Source: Actinacidiphila alni
Lineage (GTDB): Bacteria; Actinomycetota; Actinomycetes; Streptomycetales; Streptomycetaceae
NCBI RefSeq assembly: GCF_900112845.1
Contig: NZ_FONG01000027.1
Coordinates: forward strand, 57,071 to 121,070
Length of the DNA stretch: 64,000 nt
Direction: 5' to 3'
Shown: positions 9,082 through 18,156 of the stretch, piece after piece
How the letters are laid out: each line of letters opens with the position of its first letter
How positions within the stretch are numbered: position 1 is the first letter of the stretch
The notes under the pieces: generated by a model
What the model saw: the letters and a program-made list of their open reading frames with translations, nothing else
Databases searched by the model: none
What the model was told of the DNA's origin: nothing
Made by a program: the position numbers and the translations under genes

Positions 9082-10833
9082 ATGTCCCGTCGAGCTGGTT
9101 CCGTCCGTCACCGCGTCGAGCCCGCGTCTGCCGGCCCTGTCCCCGGGGATGCCGGGCCGGTGTCCGACGCTGCGGTGCGCTTGGGCCGCCGGGTGGCAGG
9201 TCCGGTCCTGGCGTGGGCGGCTGTTCCCGGGCTGGTGTGGGCCGGTTCGGCGGCAGTCGGGCATGCCGTCGGCGCGCCGGTGGCCCTCGCCGTGACTGCG
9301 GCCGGGTTGGCGGGGGCGGGTGTTGCTGTGCGGCGGAGCGTCCGCGCGATTGCGGCACTGCTGGCCAGTGAGGCCGGCCGGCGCTCGGCCGCGGACGCCG
9401 CGGAGGTGACCGCGCTCGTCGAGCGGACCGCGAACGTCTGGCGGGGGGCCGGCCAGACGCTGGCGGACAGCGCGGGGCTGCTGCGCGATGCCCGTGCCGC
9501 GCTGGCCGCCGAGCGCGCCGCCTTGGCCGCGCGGGGCACAGCGCGCGACGAGGAGTACGGGCGGCTCGTCGACCAGTGGTTGTGGTTCTACCAGCAGTTG
9601 GTCGCCGGGACCGTTGACGAAGTCGGCGAGCTGCTCGCGGGAATCCGCAGGGGGCGTGTACCCGCCCGGCCCCCGTTTCCCGCTCTTCCCGCCGACCAGT
9701 ACGGGCGGTTCGGCGACGTCCACCGCGACTTGACGCTGCTCGGCCACACGGTCCGGGACTCCCTGGCACAGGCGGCAGCGGTCAATACCGACACCGCGGG
9801 TGCGGAGCTGCAGGTCTTCGCGAGCTTCGCGCGGCGTCTGCATTCGGCGGCCAACCGCATGATGGTCGAACTCCAGGGGCTGGAGAACATCACCGAGAAT
9901 CCGGCGGGCCTGCGGATGGTGCTGGCCACTGACCACCGGGCCAACCTGATCCGCCGGGACGCCGACTCGATTTTGGTGCTGGCCGGCGGTGAACTCCCGC
10001 AGCACAGCGGGCCGGGAGCGCTCGGCACGGTCCTGCGGCAGGCCAATTCCGAGACAGAGCACTTCAGCCGGGTGGACATCGTTGCGATTGCCGGTGTGGA
10101 GGTCGTCCCCTACCTCCGCCCGTCGCTGATCCACATCATTGCCGCACTGCTGGAGAACGGAACGCGCTTCAGCGGGGACAACGTCGAGGTCGGAGGCACT
10201 GTCACATCGGCCGGTCTGGTGATCTCCGTCGTCGACCGCGGGCTGGGCATGCCGCCGGACGATCTCCTGGCGAACAACGCCCTGCTGGCCGACCCAGATC
10301 CCGTCGTGGTCCGCGACCGGCTGACCGAGGGGCGGATCGGCCTGGTGGTGTGCGCGAAGCTGGCCGCCCGGTTCGGGCTGTCGATCGTCCTGTTCCCGTG
10401 CGGCGAGCGCGGCACCCGGGCGGAGGTGACCGTGCCCGCCAAGCTCCTCCTGCAGCCCGCCGACGAACCACCCGCCATGCCCGCCGCCCAGCACACCGGC
10501 CTGGACGCCGGGGGTATCCGCCCCGTCCCCCGGCCGACGGGACCGGCGCCAAGACCCCCGGTGCCGGCCGAGGTTTCGCCGGCGCCGCCGCCCGGCGGCC
10601 CGCTGCCGGAGCACCGCCGCGCATCGGCCCCGACCGAAGGCGGGGGGACGCGCCCGCACCTTCCGCGGCGCCGGCGGTCGCAGCCCGCCGATACCGCCGC
10701 AGCCGTGCACACCGCCCCCTCCGATACGGGCGAGATCGCCCCCGGGCTGATCGGCGCCTTCCTCGCCGGAACCCAGGAGGGCGCAGCCAGCACGCCGTCC
10801 CGGGGTGCCGTGCCCGATCCGGAACGACCGTGA
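9082..10833 (+). CDS. cvnA: Conservon sensor histidine kinase-like protein (CvnA)
   Basis: 583 residues from ATG 9082 (GAGG upstream). Two hydrophobic segments lie in the first 85 residues. A coiled, Ala/Arg-rich region and a helical dimerisation-like region follow. The ATPase domain has an N-box (LIHIIAALLENGTRFS, about residue 350) and a G-box (VVDRGLGMPP, about 384). A Pro-rich tail of about 120 residues ends the protein. No canonical phospho-acceptor His box is evident. Such kinases head conservons, where the downstream Roadblock, DUF742 and GTPase proteins form a membrane complex likened to a G-protein-coupled receptor. It is followed directly by those genes. Confidence 0.85.
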   Translation: MSRRAGSVRHRVEPASAGPVPGDAGPVSDAAVRLGRRVAGPVLAWAAVPGLVWAGSAAVGHAVGAPVALAVTAAGLAGAGVAVRRSVRAIAALLASEAGRRSAADAAEVTALVERTANVWRGAGQTLADSAGLLRDARAALAAERAALAARGTARDEEYGRLVDQWLWFYQQLVAGTVDEVGELLAGIRRGRVPARPPFPALPADQYGRFGDVHRDLTLLGHTVRDSLAQAAAVNTDTAGAELQVFASFARRLHSAANRMMVELQGLENITENPAGLRMVLATDHRANLIRRDADSILVLAGGELPQHSGPGALGTVLRQANSETEHFSRVDIVAIAGVEVVPYLRPSLIHIIAALLENGTRFSGDNVEVGGTVTSAGLVISVVDRGLGMPPDDLLANNALLADPDPVVVRDRLTEGRIGLVVCAKLAARFGLSIVLFPCGERGTRAEVTVPAKLLLQPADEPPAMPAAQHTGLDAGGIRPVPRPTGPAPRPPVPAEVSPAPPPGGPLPEHRRASAPTEGGGTRPHLPRRRRSQPADTAAAVHTAPSDTGEIAPGLIGAFLAGTQEGAASTPSRGAVPDPERP

Positions 10834-10904
10834 CCCAGCCCCGTCCTGCCGGTGCCGTCCCCATCGCAGCGGCGACGCCCCGATCCGACCGCGTGGAGAA
10901 CCCC

Positions 10905-11393
10905 GTGCATATCGCAGAGCAGCATCCGGCCGCTGTCGACGAGTCGACCGCCGATCTCACCTGGCTCCTGGACAACTTCCGCAGCCGCACCAGCGGGGTG
11001 ACCGCCGCCATCCTGGCCACCACCGACGGCCTGATGAAGGCCATGTCCGGCCTGGGGCGCGACGACGCCGACCGCCTCGCGGCGGTGGGCGCCGGCATGC
11101 ACTCCGTCGCGCTCGGCATGCGGGCCGTCGTGGGAGGCGACGACGACGAAGTGCTGCGGCAGGCGCTCTACGACACCTCCAGCCGGAGGACGTTCGTGAT
11201 GGCCGCAGCCGAAGGAACACTGCTGATCGTCGTCAGCACCCAAGAGACCAACCCCACGATCGTCGGCCATGAAATGGCCACGCTCGTGCGCAGCGTCAGG
11301 TCGCACCTGGCAACCCCCGCACGCGACGCCATCGAGGAAGGCGGCGTCGCCCGCCACCCTTTCCCCGGCATCGCCGACGGTGGTGAGCGGTGA
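10905..11393 (+). CDS. cvnB: Roadblock/LC7-domain protein (CvnB)
   Basis: 162 residues from GTG 10905, chosen because GGAGA lies six bases upstream; an alternative GTG at 10830 overlaps the previous stop. The sequence LTWLLDNF...GVTAAILATTDGLMKAMS is the typical start of actinobacterial Roadblock/LC7 proteins, which dimerise and modulate small GTPases such as MglA. It is the second gene of the conservon. It is slightly longer than usual because of its N- and C-terminal tails. Confidence 0.85.
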   Translation: MHIAEQHPAAVDESTADLTWLLDNFRSRTSGVTAAILATTDGLMKAMSGLGRDDADRLAAVGAGMHSVALGMRAVVGGDDDEVLRQALYDTSSRRTFVMAAAEGTLLIVVSTQETNPTIVGHEMATLVRSVRSHLATPARDAIEEGGVARHPFPGIADGGER

Positions 11394-11394
11394 G

Positions 11395-11781
11395 ATGGCC
11401 GTCCCGACCAGCCGCAACCCGGCCGCCGTAGCCGAGCCGATCCCGCGCGAACCACGGACCTACGCCATCACCCGCGGGCGGGTGCAGACCACGCGTGACC
11501 TGCGCCTGGAAGCCCAGCTCGTGCCCGGCCGTCACACCGCCCGGCGACCGGTCTCGGCCGAGGAGGCACAGATCCTTGCCGCCTGCTCCATCCGGAGCAT
11601 CTCCGTCGCCGAGGCCGCCCACACGATCGGCCGCCCGGTGTGGGCCGCACGCGTCCTGGTCTCCGACCTGCTGGACACAGGCGCCCTGGCCATGCCGGCC
11701 GCCGCGCCCGCCCCCGGCCGCGACCCGGCCGTCCTGCGCCGGGTCCTGGCCGGACTGGACGCACTGGACCGGCAGCCGTGA
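11395..11781 (+). CDS. cvnC: DUF742 protein (CvnC)
   Basis: 128 residues. The signature region RTYAITRGR at residues 21-29 is followed by a winged-helix-like core (SAEEAQILAACSIRSISVAE) and the segment ARVLVSDLLDTGAL. These are hallmarks of DUF742 proteins, the third member of conservons. The ATG lies one base after the CvnB stop; a GTG 12 bases earlier is also possible. It probably bridges the kinase and the GTPase at the membrane. Confidence 0.85.
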   Translation: MAVPTSRNPAAVAEPIPREPRTYAITRGRVQTTRDLRLEAQLVPGRHTARRPVSAEEAQILAACSIRSISVAEAAHTIGRPVWAARVLVSDLLDTGALAMPAAAPAPGRDPAVLRRVLAGLDALDRQP

Positions 11782-11798
11782 TCAAGGAAGGACGCACC

Positions 11799-12404
11799 GT
11801 GCAGCAGGCCGCACGGCCCACCTCGACCGCGGTCAAGATCCTCGTCGCCGGGGCCCTCGCCGTCGGGAAGACCACGCTGGTCGCCTCCGTCTCCGAGATC
11901 CGGCCGCTGACCACGGAGGAGAAGCTCACCGTCGCCAGCGCCGCCACCGACGACCTGACCGGTGTGGAGTCGAAGGCGACCACCACGGTCGCCTTCGACT
12001 TCGGGCGCATCACCTTCGGCGGACCCGATGACCTGCTGACGCTGTACGTGTTCGGCACCCCCGGCCAGGAACGGTTCACCTACCTGTGGGACGGCCTGGC
12101 CGCAGGGGCGATCGGAGCGGTCGTCCTGGCCGACACCCGGCGCCTTGAGGACAGCTTCGCGTGCCTGGACTACTTCGAGGCACGCCGCCTGCCCTTCATC
12201 GTCGCCGTCAACGAATTCGACGGCGCCGACCGCTACCACGTCGACGAGGTCCGCGACGCCCTGGAGCTGAAGCCGCGCGTGCCCGTCGTGCTCTGCGACG
12301 CCCGCTCGCGGACCTCGGCCACCGCCACGCTGTCCGCCCTCGTGCGCCACGCCCTGCACAGCCTCCCGCACGCCGCCCCCTCGCCCCTTGGAGCCCCCGC
12401 GTGA
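11799..12404 (+). CDS. cvnD: Conservon small GTPase (CvnD)
   Basis: 201 residues from GTG 11799 with AAGGAAGGA upstream. The G1 loop GALAVGKTTLV, a switch-like Thr region, the G3 motif GTPGQER and the NEFDG motif (an N-x-x-D-type variant of G4) are all present, so nucleotide binding is expected. It is the fourth conservon gene. GTP-dependent exchange with the CvnA-C complex is the accepted model for these systems. The stop overlaps the next start by four bases. Confidence 0.88.
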   Translation: MQQAARPTSTAVKILVAGALAVGKTTLVASVSEIRPLTTEEKLTVASAATDDLTGVESKATTTVAFDFGRITFGGPDDLLTLYVFGTPGQERFTYLWDGLAAGAIGAVVLADTRRLEDSFACLDYFEARRLPFIVAVNEFDGADRYHVDEVRDALELKPRVPVVLCDARSRTSATATLSALVRHALHSLPHAAPSPLGAPA

Positions 12405-12955
12405 CCACCTACGATCCCGGCATCGGCGCGCGCGTGTTCTCGCCCGACCCCGACGACGACCGGCGCGCCGCGCTGCTCCGCGAGCTTGGCCTGGACGTCG
12501 ATGCCGACCCGGAATGCGACGAGATCGCCACCGACCTCGGCGAAAAGGCCGCCCAGCCGTGGGCCATGGTCAACTTCTTCACCAAGGACAAGCAGCACTT
12601 CGCCGGCCTGTATGTCGCCGCCGGCGCCCCGCCCGTGGACCGGACCATGGCCCGCAATCACGGTTTCTGCCCCGGCGTCGTCAACCGCCCGGTCGCGATG
12701 GTCCTGCCCGACGTCTGCGCACACCCCCACTTCAGGTCGAATGTCGTCGTCGACCAGCTCGGGGTGCGCACCTACAGCGGATCCCCGCTGAGAGTGCCCG
12801 AGTTCGGCCTGTCGCTCGGCACCGTCTGCTTCATCGGCCCCGAGCAGCTCCCCGAAGAGACCGCAGACCCCAACCTCCTCCTGGTCAACGCCATCCGCGA
12901 CGAGGTGGTGGGCATCATCCGGGACCGCGCCCGCGCCACCGGCCTCATCACCTGA
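12401..12955 (+). CDS. GAF-domain protein coupled to the conservon
   Basis: 184 residues from GTG 12401, overlapping the CvnD stop. The fold pattern is that of a GAF domain: AMVNFFTKDKQHFAGLY, then CPGVVNRPVAMVLPDVCAHPHF, then VRTYSGSPLRVPEFGLSLGTVCFIG. Similar free-standing GAF proteins are found beside conservons and as small-molecule or redox sensors. Two Cys residues near the centre could bind a ligand. The tight coupling to CvnD suggests it is the fifth element of this signalling complex. Confidence 0.8.
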   Translation: MTTYDPGIGARVFSPDPDDDRRAALLRELGLDVDADPECDEIATDLGEKAAQPWAMVNFFTKDKQHFAGLYVAAGAPPVDRTMARNHGFCPGVVNRPVAMVLPDVCAHPHFRSNVVVDQLGVRTYSGSPLRVPEFGLSLGTVCFIGPEQLPEETADPNLLLVNAIRDEVVGIIRDRARATGLIT

Positions 12956-13004
12956 CGCACCGCCACCAACTCTGTTGCTGCCGACCATCTGGAGGAGGAC
13001 ACCG

Positions 13005-14228
13005 GTGACCGCAGCCGTCACAGCACACCCCGCCGACCCGCACGAGCGTCTCCGCAGCGTCGTACGGGACTTCGCCCGCACCTGGATCGCCCCGCACGTC
13101 ACCCGCCTCGAACAGGACCAGACGGTGGAGCACGATCTGCCCCGGCTGATCGCCGCCCAGGGCTGGATCGGCGCCACGATCGACCCCGCCTACGGCGGCA
13201 TGGGCGCCGGCCACGAGGCCAAGACCGTGATCGTCGAGGAGATCTCGCGGGTCAGCGCCGCCATGGGAGCCGCCGCCCAGGCGTCCCAGCTCGGCCTGGC
13301 CAAGATCATCCACTTCGGCACCGTCGAGCAGCAGCGCGAGTGGCTGCCGCGGATCGCGGACGGCACGGTCCTGCCCACCATCGCGGTCACCGAGCCCGGC
13401 AGCGGTGGACACGTCCTGGGCATGCAGGCCACCGGCCGCAGGAAGGGGCGCGACTACGTCCTGACCGGACGCAAGGTCTTCGTCGGCAACAGCGCCATCG
13501 GCGACGTCCACGGCGTGGTCGTCCGCACCGGCAAGGGCAGCAAGGGACTGACGGCGTTCCTGGTGGAATCCGGGCGCACCGGCCTGACGGTGTCGCCCCA
13601 CCGTCCCGCGCTCGGCCTGCACGGATTCTCCTTCGGAGAACTCGTCCTGGACGAATGCCGCGTGCCGGCCGCCAACATGATCGGCGAGCCGGGCGACGGC
13701 CTGGCCGTCGCCTACTCCTCCAGCACCCTGTACGGGCGGCCCAACCTGACCGCGGTCGCGCTCGGCCTCCACCAGGCGATCTACGACACCACCACGGAAT
13801 TCGCCCGCTCCCGCACCCGCTACGGCAAGCCGCTGGCGAAACTCCCCACGATCCGGGCCAAGCTCGGCGAACTGCGGTCCCACCTGCTGACCGCCCGCAC
13901 CCTGGCCTACCACGCCGTCCGCCTCCTGGACGCCGGCCGGCCCTGCGACGACGACCTGATCAACGCCAAGCACGTCACCACCGAACTCCTCCAGGACTCC
14001 GCGCGCACCGCCATGAACATATGGGCCGCCGCCGGACTGCTCACCGAACACCCCGTCCAGCGCTACGTCCGCGACGCCCTCCACATGTTCCCGCCCGCCG
14101 GGACCGGCGACATCCAGCTCCTGCGGCTCGGCGAAACCGCCTCCGGCGTCACCCACCCGCAATGGTCGGCCCGCTTCCCCGGCACCGCGCACACCCATCC
14201 CGACGTCCGCTCCGCACCGGCCGCCTGA
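13005..14228 (+). CDS. Acyl-CoA dehydrogenase-like flavoprotein lacking the usual catalytic Glu
   Basis: 407 residues from GTG 13005 with a strong GGAGGAGG site. It has all ACAD domains: an N-terminal helical domain (WIGATIDPAYGGMGAG), a central beta domain with the FAD-contact segment IAVTEPGSGGHVLG, and a C-terminal helical domain with RTRYGKPLAKLPTIRAKL. At the point where short- and medium-chain enzymes carry the base Glu (usually YEGT), this protein reads PPAGTGDIQ. The isovaleryl-type alternative Glu position also seems empty. It may therefore act as an oxidase, monooxygenase or desaturase on a non-CoA substrate. Confidence 0.8.
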   Translation: MTAAVTAHPADPHERLRSVVRDFARTWIAPHVTRLEQDQTVEHDLPRLIAAQGWIGATIDPAYGGMGAGHEAKTVIVEEISRVSAAMGAAAQASQLGLAKIIHFGTVEQQREWLPRIADGTVLPTIAVTEPGSGGHVLGMQATGRRKGRDYVLTGRKVFVGNSAIGDVHGVVVRTGKGSKGLTAFLVESGRTGLTVSPHRPALGLHGFSFGELVLDECRVPAANMIGEPGDGLAVAYSSSTLYGRPNLTAVALGLHQAIYDTTTEFARSRTRYGKPLAKLPTIRAKLGELRSHLLTARTLAYHAVRLLDAGRPCDDDLINAKHVTTELLQDSARTAMNIWAAAGLLTEHPVQRYVRDALHMFPPAGTGDIQLLRLGETASGVTHPQWSARFPGTAHTHPDVRSAPAA

Positions 14229-14297
14229 CCAGCCCACGCCCGCAGACCCGGCCGCCGCAACCACCCCTTCACCGTGTATCCGCCGAAGGACACCTCC

Positions 14298-14720
14298 ATG
14301 ACTCTCAACGCGCTGCTGTCCACGCCCGTCCTCGAACTCGACCTCTCCGGAGGCGAGATGAGAGTGCTCGACTGGCTGAGCACCGTACGCACCGCAGCCG
14401 ACGCCGGAGTCCGCCACCTGGTCCTGACCGGCCCCAGCCCGGCACGCCACCACGCCGTACGGAGCCTTGAGGAATGCGGCTTCGCATGCGGCATGCACGT
14501 CGAGATCATCCCGAAGCAGCCCACACAGCCCGCCGACCACGCACCACGCGTCCGTATCGGCTCCGACGGCATCCCCCGCATGCTCCTCCCCGACGGAATA
14601 CCGCTGTCGGACCTGCTCACCGCCATCGACGCCGGCCGCCCGCTCCTGGAGCGCGCCCCCGTTCTGCGCTCGCTCGAAGCCTCCGGACGCCCGTGCTCCC
14701 AGCCGGCCGGCTCCGCCTGA
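14298..14720 (+). CDS. Hypothetical protein
   Basis: 140 residues from ATG 14298 (AAGGAC upstream). The first half forms an alternating strand/helix pattern (DWLSTVRTAADAGVRHLVLTGPSP, then GFACGMHVEII). A second unit (VRIGSDGIPRMLLPDGIPLSDLLTAIDAG) and a Ser/Pro tail follow. No motif is recognised. Its position between the flavoprotein and the HprK-like genes, with the same strand and codon use, makes it part of the large operon. Confidence 0.6.
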   Translation: MTLNALLSTPVLELDLSGGEMRVLDWLSTVRTAADAGVRHLVLTGPSPARHHAVRSLEECGFACGMHVEIIPKQPTQPADHAPRVRIGSDGIPRMLLPDGIPLSDLLTAIDAGRPLLERAPVLRSLEASGRPCSQPAGSA

Positions 14721-14778
14721 CCCGCCGCCCCGACCCCCCGGCCGCACCCGCCCCGGACACCGGAAAGAGCACCTCCAC

Positions 14779-15072
14779 GTGACACCTCACCCCGCCGCAC
14801 GGCCCCCGGCCGGCCCGCAGTCGGCACCAACCGACGGCGGACCGGCCGCGCCGCCCACCAGCACCACCCCCTCCGGCCCGCTTTTGTACCGGCCGCCGAG
14901 CCGCCCGCTTGAAGCCCGCCCCGCACCGGCGCCCCCGAGAACACCGCCGCCGCCCACGGTCATCTCCGTCGCCGACCGGAACACCGTCCGTGCCGCTACC
15001 AGACCGTCCTGCCCGGACCCCGACCTACCCCGCCACCGCCCACTTTCTCCGCGACTCACGAGGATCCGATGA
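14779..15072 (+). CDS. Short proline-rich protein
   Basis: 97 residues from GTG 14779, stopping in an ATGA overlap with the next gene; that overlap is the main reason to accept it. Composition is dominated by Pro, Ala, Arg and Thr, with one conserved-looking segment PTVISVADRNTVRAA. It is probably disordered. It may be a linker-like adaptor, a small substrate or leader peptide, or a spurious frame. No family is recognised. Confidence 0.45.
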   Translation: MTPHPAARPPAGPQSAPTDGGPAAPPTSTTPSGPLLYRPPSRPLEARPAPAPPRTPPPPTVISVADRNTVRAATRPSCPDPDLPRHRPLSPRLTRIR

Positions 15073-16220
15073 CCACCGACCCCGCCACCGGCCCGGCCTC
15101 CGCCGGCGTCGGCCCCGCCCCGGCCCGACTCACCGTCGCATCCGGCAATCCCGCGATCACCGCGTGGATCGCCCGGCACCTGGGCGTCTGGACCGACACC
15201 GGCACCGTTCATGGTGGGGCCGGGAGCAGGCCCGGCCCGGTCGTCCGCGCCGACGTGGACCCGGCCGCGTACGGGCGGATCGCCAACTCGGTGCTGCACC
15301 GGGGCTCCACCACGGGCGTCTACGCGCGGTCGCGCACGCACATCCTGCGCGACCACGACGGGACGGTGCTCGCTGTCGCCTCCGACCCCGCGGTCGCCTA
15401 CCGCGTCACCGGCCACGGGGTCGGCGTCACCGGAATAGACGTTCACGGTGTACGCGTCGCCGCCGCCCGTGTCGCGCGGGAGATCGTCCGGGCCCGGCTG
15501 GAGGCCGCCGGTTTCGTGCTGCTTTACGGGGCGGCGGTCGCCCGTGGCGGGCGGGCCCTGCTCATCGCGGTGCCGGGCCAGGCGGTCGCCACCATTACGG
15601 CGCTGCTGCTCGCCCGCCAGAGCGGGCTCGCGGTGCTGTCCACCGGCAAGGTCTTCGCCCGCGCCGAGCGCGACGGCACCGTGAGCCTGCTGCCGTGGGC
15701 CGGGCCCGCCGCGATCGGCCTGCCCGCTCTCGACGCGCTCGGCCTGTACGCCACGGTCCAAGAACGGGTGCTGGGCGGCGAGGAGTTGCACCACCGGCAG
15801 GACCAGCGCGTCGACAACGCCTTCCACCTCAACCGGCGCGCCGCCATGGACGAGTTCCGCGGCGGCCCGGAACTCCCCGCGCTCCTCCACCCCTACCAGC
15901 TGCGGGACTGGTTCGGCATCGGCCTCGCCCCGCAGGCCAGGGCCGGCGCGGTGGTCGTGCCCCGTTTCGACTACTCCGCGCCCGCCCCGTCCCTACGGTC
16001 CGGGGGCCGCCCGGTCGATGTCACCGACCTCGCCGCCCCCGGCAACGATCTCCTCGGCCTGCGGGCCGCGTTCACCACGACGGCGCCGCGCGCCGAGGAC
16101 CGGCCGGCCGCCCTGGCGCTGCTCAATGCGCTGCCCCGCTTCGACGCCGTCCTCACCACCGACGTCGCCGCCACCGCGGACATGCTGTCCGCCCTCACCG
16201 CCGATCTGGAGTCCCGATGA
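15069..16220 (+). CDS. HprK-like protein with degenerate P-loop, paralogue 1
   Basis: 383 residues. The pattern resembles the HPr kinase-like fold common in actinobacteria: an N-terminal half with THILRDHDGTVLAVASD, then RARLEAAGFVLLYGAAVARGG, a glycine loop, and a downstream block GLYATVQERVLGG. Where family members have a GxxxxGKT nucleotide loop, this protein reads AVPGQAVATIT, with neither Gly-Lys nor the Ser/Thr after it. Nucleotide binding is therefore doubtful. Both ends overlap neighbours by four bases, and the next gene is its paralogue. A scaffold or peptide-binding role is possible. Confidence 0.6.
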   Translation: MTTDPATGPASAGVGPAPARLTVASGNPAITAWIARHLGVWTDTGTVHGGAGSRPGPVVRADVDPAAYGRIANSVLHRGSTTGVYARSRTHILRDHDGTVLAVASDPAVAYRVTGHGVGVTGIDVHGVRVAAARVAREIVRARLEAAGFVLLYGAAVARGGRALLIAVPGQAVATITALLLARQSGLAVLSTGKVFARAERDGTVSLLPWAGPAAIGLPALDALGLYATVQERVLGGEELHHRQDQRVDNAFHLNRRAAMDEFRGGPELPALLHPYQLRDWFGIGLAPQARAGAVVVPRFDYSAPAPSLRSGGRPVDVTDLAAPGNDLLGLRAAFTTTAPRAEDRPAALALLNALPRFDAVLTTDVAATADMLSALTADLESR

Positions 16221-17419
16221 CGACCCCGCCCCTTGCGCCGGTGGTCTACGGCCCGGCCGGCGCCCGCGTCACGATCACCACCACGCAGCGTCCGGTCGCC
16301 GCCGCGCTGCGGCGGATGTTCCACATGTGGTGGAATCCGCTGGATCCGGAGGAGCGGACCGCTCCGGCCGCGCACCTGACCGTCGTCGTCGACCGGACGC
16401 AGGCGGCCCACCTCGCCCGCGCCGTCACCGCGGACCCGGCCGCCCGGGAGCACAGCGACGGCCGGCGGATCCTGCGCCACACCACCACCGCCGACGGTGT
16501 CATCGCCGTGGAATCGGGCTCGGGCACCGTCTACGAGGTGCGCGGGACGGACGTCACCGTCACCGCCCGCACGGCCACCGCCGCGGCAACTGCGGCCGTG
16601 CGCATGACCGGCGACCTGGTCCGCGCCCGTATGGAAGCCGCCGGATTCCGGCTGCTGCGTGCGTCGTCGGTGACCTGGGGCGACGCCGCCGCCGTCATCG
16701 TCGGCCCGCGCCGGCGCGGCACCACCACCGCCACCCTGTATCTCGGCGCCTATTCCGTGGCGCTGGGCGTGCAGAGCCCCGAACTGGTCCTCGCCCGCCC
16801 TGAGCCGGACGGCACCGTCACCACCCGGCCCTGGCCCACACCCGTCACCGTCAGCCTCGGCCTGCTGACGATCACCGGCTGGCACGAACTCGTCCGGCAC
16901 CATCTCGCCGAGGGCCAGGATCTCCACCCCGCCAGCGACCCGCGCGCCGCCGGCATCCTGCGCGGCACCGGGCCCGCCCCGCAGCCCGGCACCCGCGACG
17001 CAGACCTGACCGTCAGCCTGTGGCCGGACGTCCTGCGCTACTGGCTGTCCATCCAGCACACCCATCACGGCACCGCCGCCGCCCTGATCTTCCCCGGCCA
17101 CAGCCCCGGCGGCCTCCCCGCCATGGCCGGCACCCGGCGCACCGTCAACGTCACCGACCTGCTGCCCCCCGGCCCCCCGCCGGGTGATCCCCTCGGCGTG
17201 ACCGGCCCCCACGCCGCCGACCAGGAGGACACCGGCCGGCTGCTGGCCGCCCTCAACCGGCTGACCCGCCAGTCCCTCACCCTCACCCGGCACCCGCAGA
17301 CCGACGCCGACCTCCTGGCCGGCTACGTCCAGCGCCTCCCGCAGCCCTCCCGCCCGGCCGCCCCGGTGCCCGCCGGCCGGGCCGGGGAGCCGCTGCTTAG
17401 CAAGGGACACGTGCAGTGA
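16217..17419 (+). CDS. HprK-like protein with degenerate P-loop, paralogue 2
   Basis: 400 residues, start in an ATGA overlap. It shares layout and segments with the preceding protein (VRMTGDLVRARMEAAGFRLLRASSV; later VNVTDLLPPG against VDVTDLAAPG in paralogue 1). The nucleotide loop reads GPRRRGTTTATLYLG: the Gly and Thr run are kept but the Lys is lost. The pair may form a heterodimer, as duplicated and diverged subunits often do. Function unknown; the two were probably duplicated within the operon. Confidence 0.6.
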   Translation: MTTPPLAPVVYGPAGARVTITTTQRPVAAALRRMFHMWWNPLDPEERTAPAAHLTVVVDRTQAAHLARAVTADPAAREHSDGRRILRHTTTADGVIAVESGSGTVYEVRGTDVTVTARTATAAATAAVRMTGDLVRARMEAAGFRLLRASSVTWGDAAAVIVGPRRRGTTTATLYLGAYSVALGVQSPELVLARPEPDGTVTTRPWPTPVTVSLGLLTITGWHELVRHHLAEGQDLHPASDPRAAGILRGTGPAPQPGTRDADLTVSLWPDVLRYWLSIQHTHHGTAAALIFPGHSPGGLPAMAGTRRTVNVTDLLPPGPPPGDPLGVTGPHAADQEDTGRLLAALNRLTRQSLTLTRHPQTDADLLAGYVQRLPQPSRPAAPVPAGRAGEPLLSKGHVQ

Positions 17420-18156
17420 CCGCGGCCCCCACCGGCCCCAACCGGTCCGGCATCCCCTACATCACCCTGCGCGACGGGGAGCGGGACGTCTCCGACCGGG
17501 ACCTCGCACTGCGCCCCGGGCCGCGCGGCCTGCGCCTCGCCTACGACGACGAGACCGACGCCGACCGCGGACTCCACGGCGTGCTGCTCACCCGCGACAC
17601 CCAGAACCGCGGACCCGACGGGTGGCCGACCGGCAAACCGCAGTGGAAACACAACCACGCCGCCCGGCAACGCCAGTGCATGCGAGAGCTGCTGTGCCAC
17701 TACTGCACCGGGCAGCCCAGCCGGACCGAGCGGGGCACCCTGTTCCTCGACGTGGCAGGCCCCGCGAGCCGGGCCAAACCCCGCTGGCCGGAAGGCACGA
17801 TCACCTCCCAGCCACCGCTGTGCCTGGAGCACGCCGCCGAAGCGGCCGACCGCTGCCGGCACGGCGCCCGCCACGGTGGCTTCACCGCCCTGCGCGCCCT
17901 GGAGGCCAGGCCGTTCGGCGTTCACGGCACCGTCTACCAGGTCACCGGCCTGCTCGGCGTCACGGCCGTCGACCTGCCGAAACCACTGCAGCACGTGCCC
18001 GTCCCGTACACACGCCAGGCCCGGTTCATGACGCTCGCCGCCCAGTACGCGGTCCAGCTCCACGGCGTCACCGAAGTCGACCTCAACCACGAACTCGCCG
18101 CACTCGACCCGACACCGGCCCCCACCGCCGGGGCCGGCCACAGGCGGGCGCGGTGA
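17416..18156 (+). CDS. Zinc-binding (treble-clef/HNH-like) protein
   Basis: 246 residues from a GTG overlapping the previous stop. A central CHYC motif (about residues 94-97) and a later CLEH motif (about 136-139) are spaced like the metal ligands of a treble-clef or HNH-type zinc finger. The segment KPQWKHNHAARQRQCM precedes them. A clear catalytic HNH triad is not visible, so nuclease activity is uncertain. It overlaps the STAND ATPase gene by four bases and may work with it. Confidence 0.6.
   Translation: MTAAPTGPNRSGIPYITLRDGERDVSDRDLALRPGPRGLRLAYDDETDADRGLHGVLLTRDTQNRGPDGWPTGKPQWKHNHAARQRQCMRELLCHYCTGQPSRTERGTLFLDVAGPASRAKPRWPEGTITSQPPLCLEHAAEAADRCRHGARHGGFTALRALEARPFGVHGTVYQVTGLLGVTAVDLPKPLQHVPVPYTRQARFMTLAAQYAVQLHGVTEVDLNHELAALDPTPAPTAGAGHRRAR

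Noticed and set aside
7190..9082. 630-residue plus-strand frame opposite the GNAT and XRE genes
   Set aside because: Gly/Val-rich antisense shadow of two well-recognised leftward genes.
12948..14747. 599-residue minus-strand frame opposite the acyl-CoA dehydrogenase gene
   Set aside because: Antisense shadow; the plus strand has a clear family and ribosome site.
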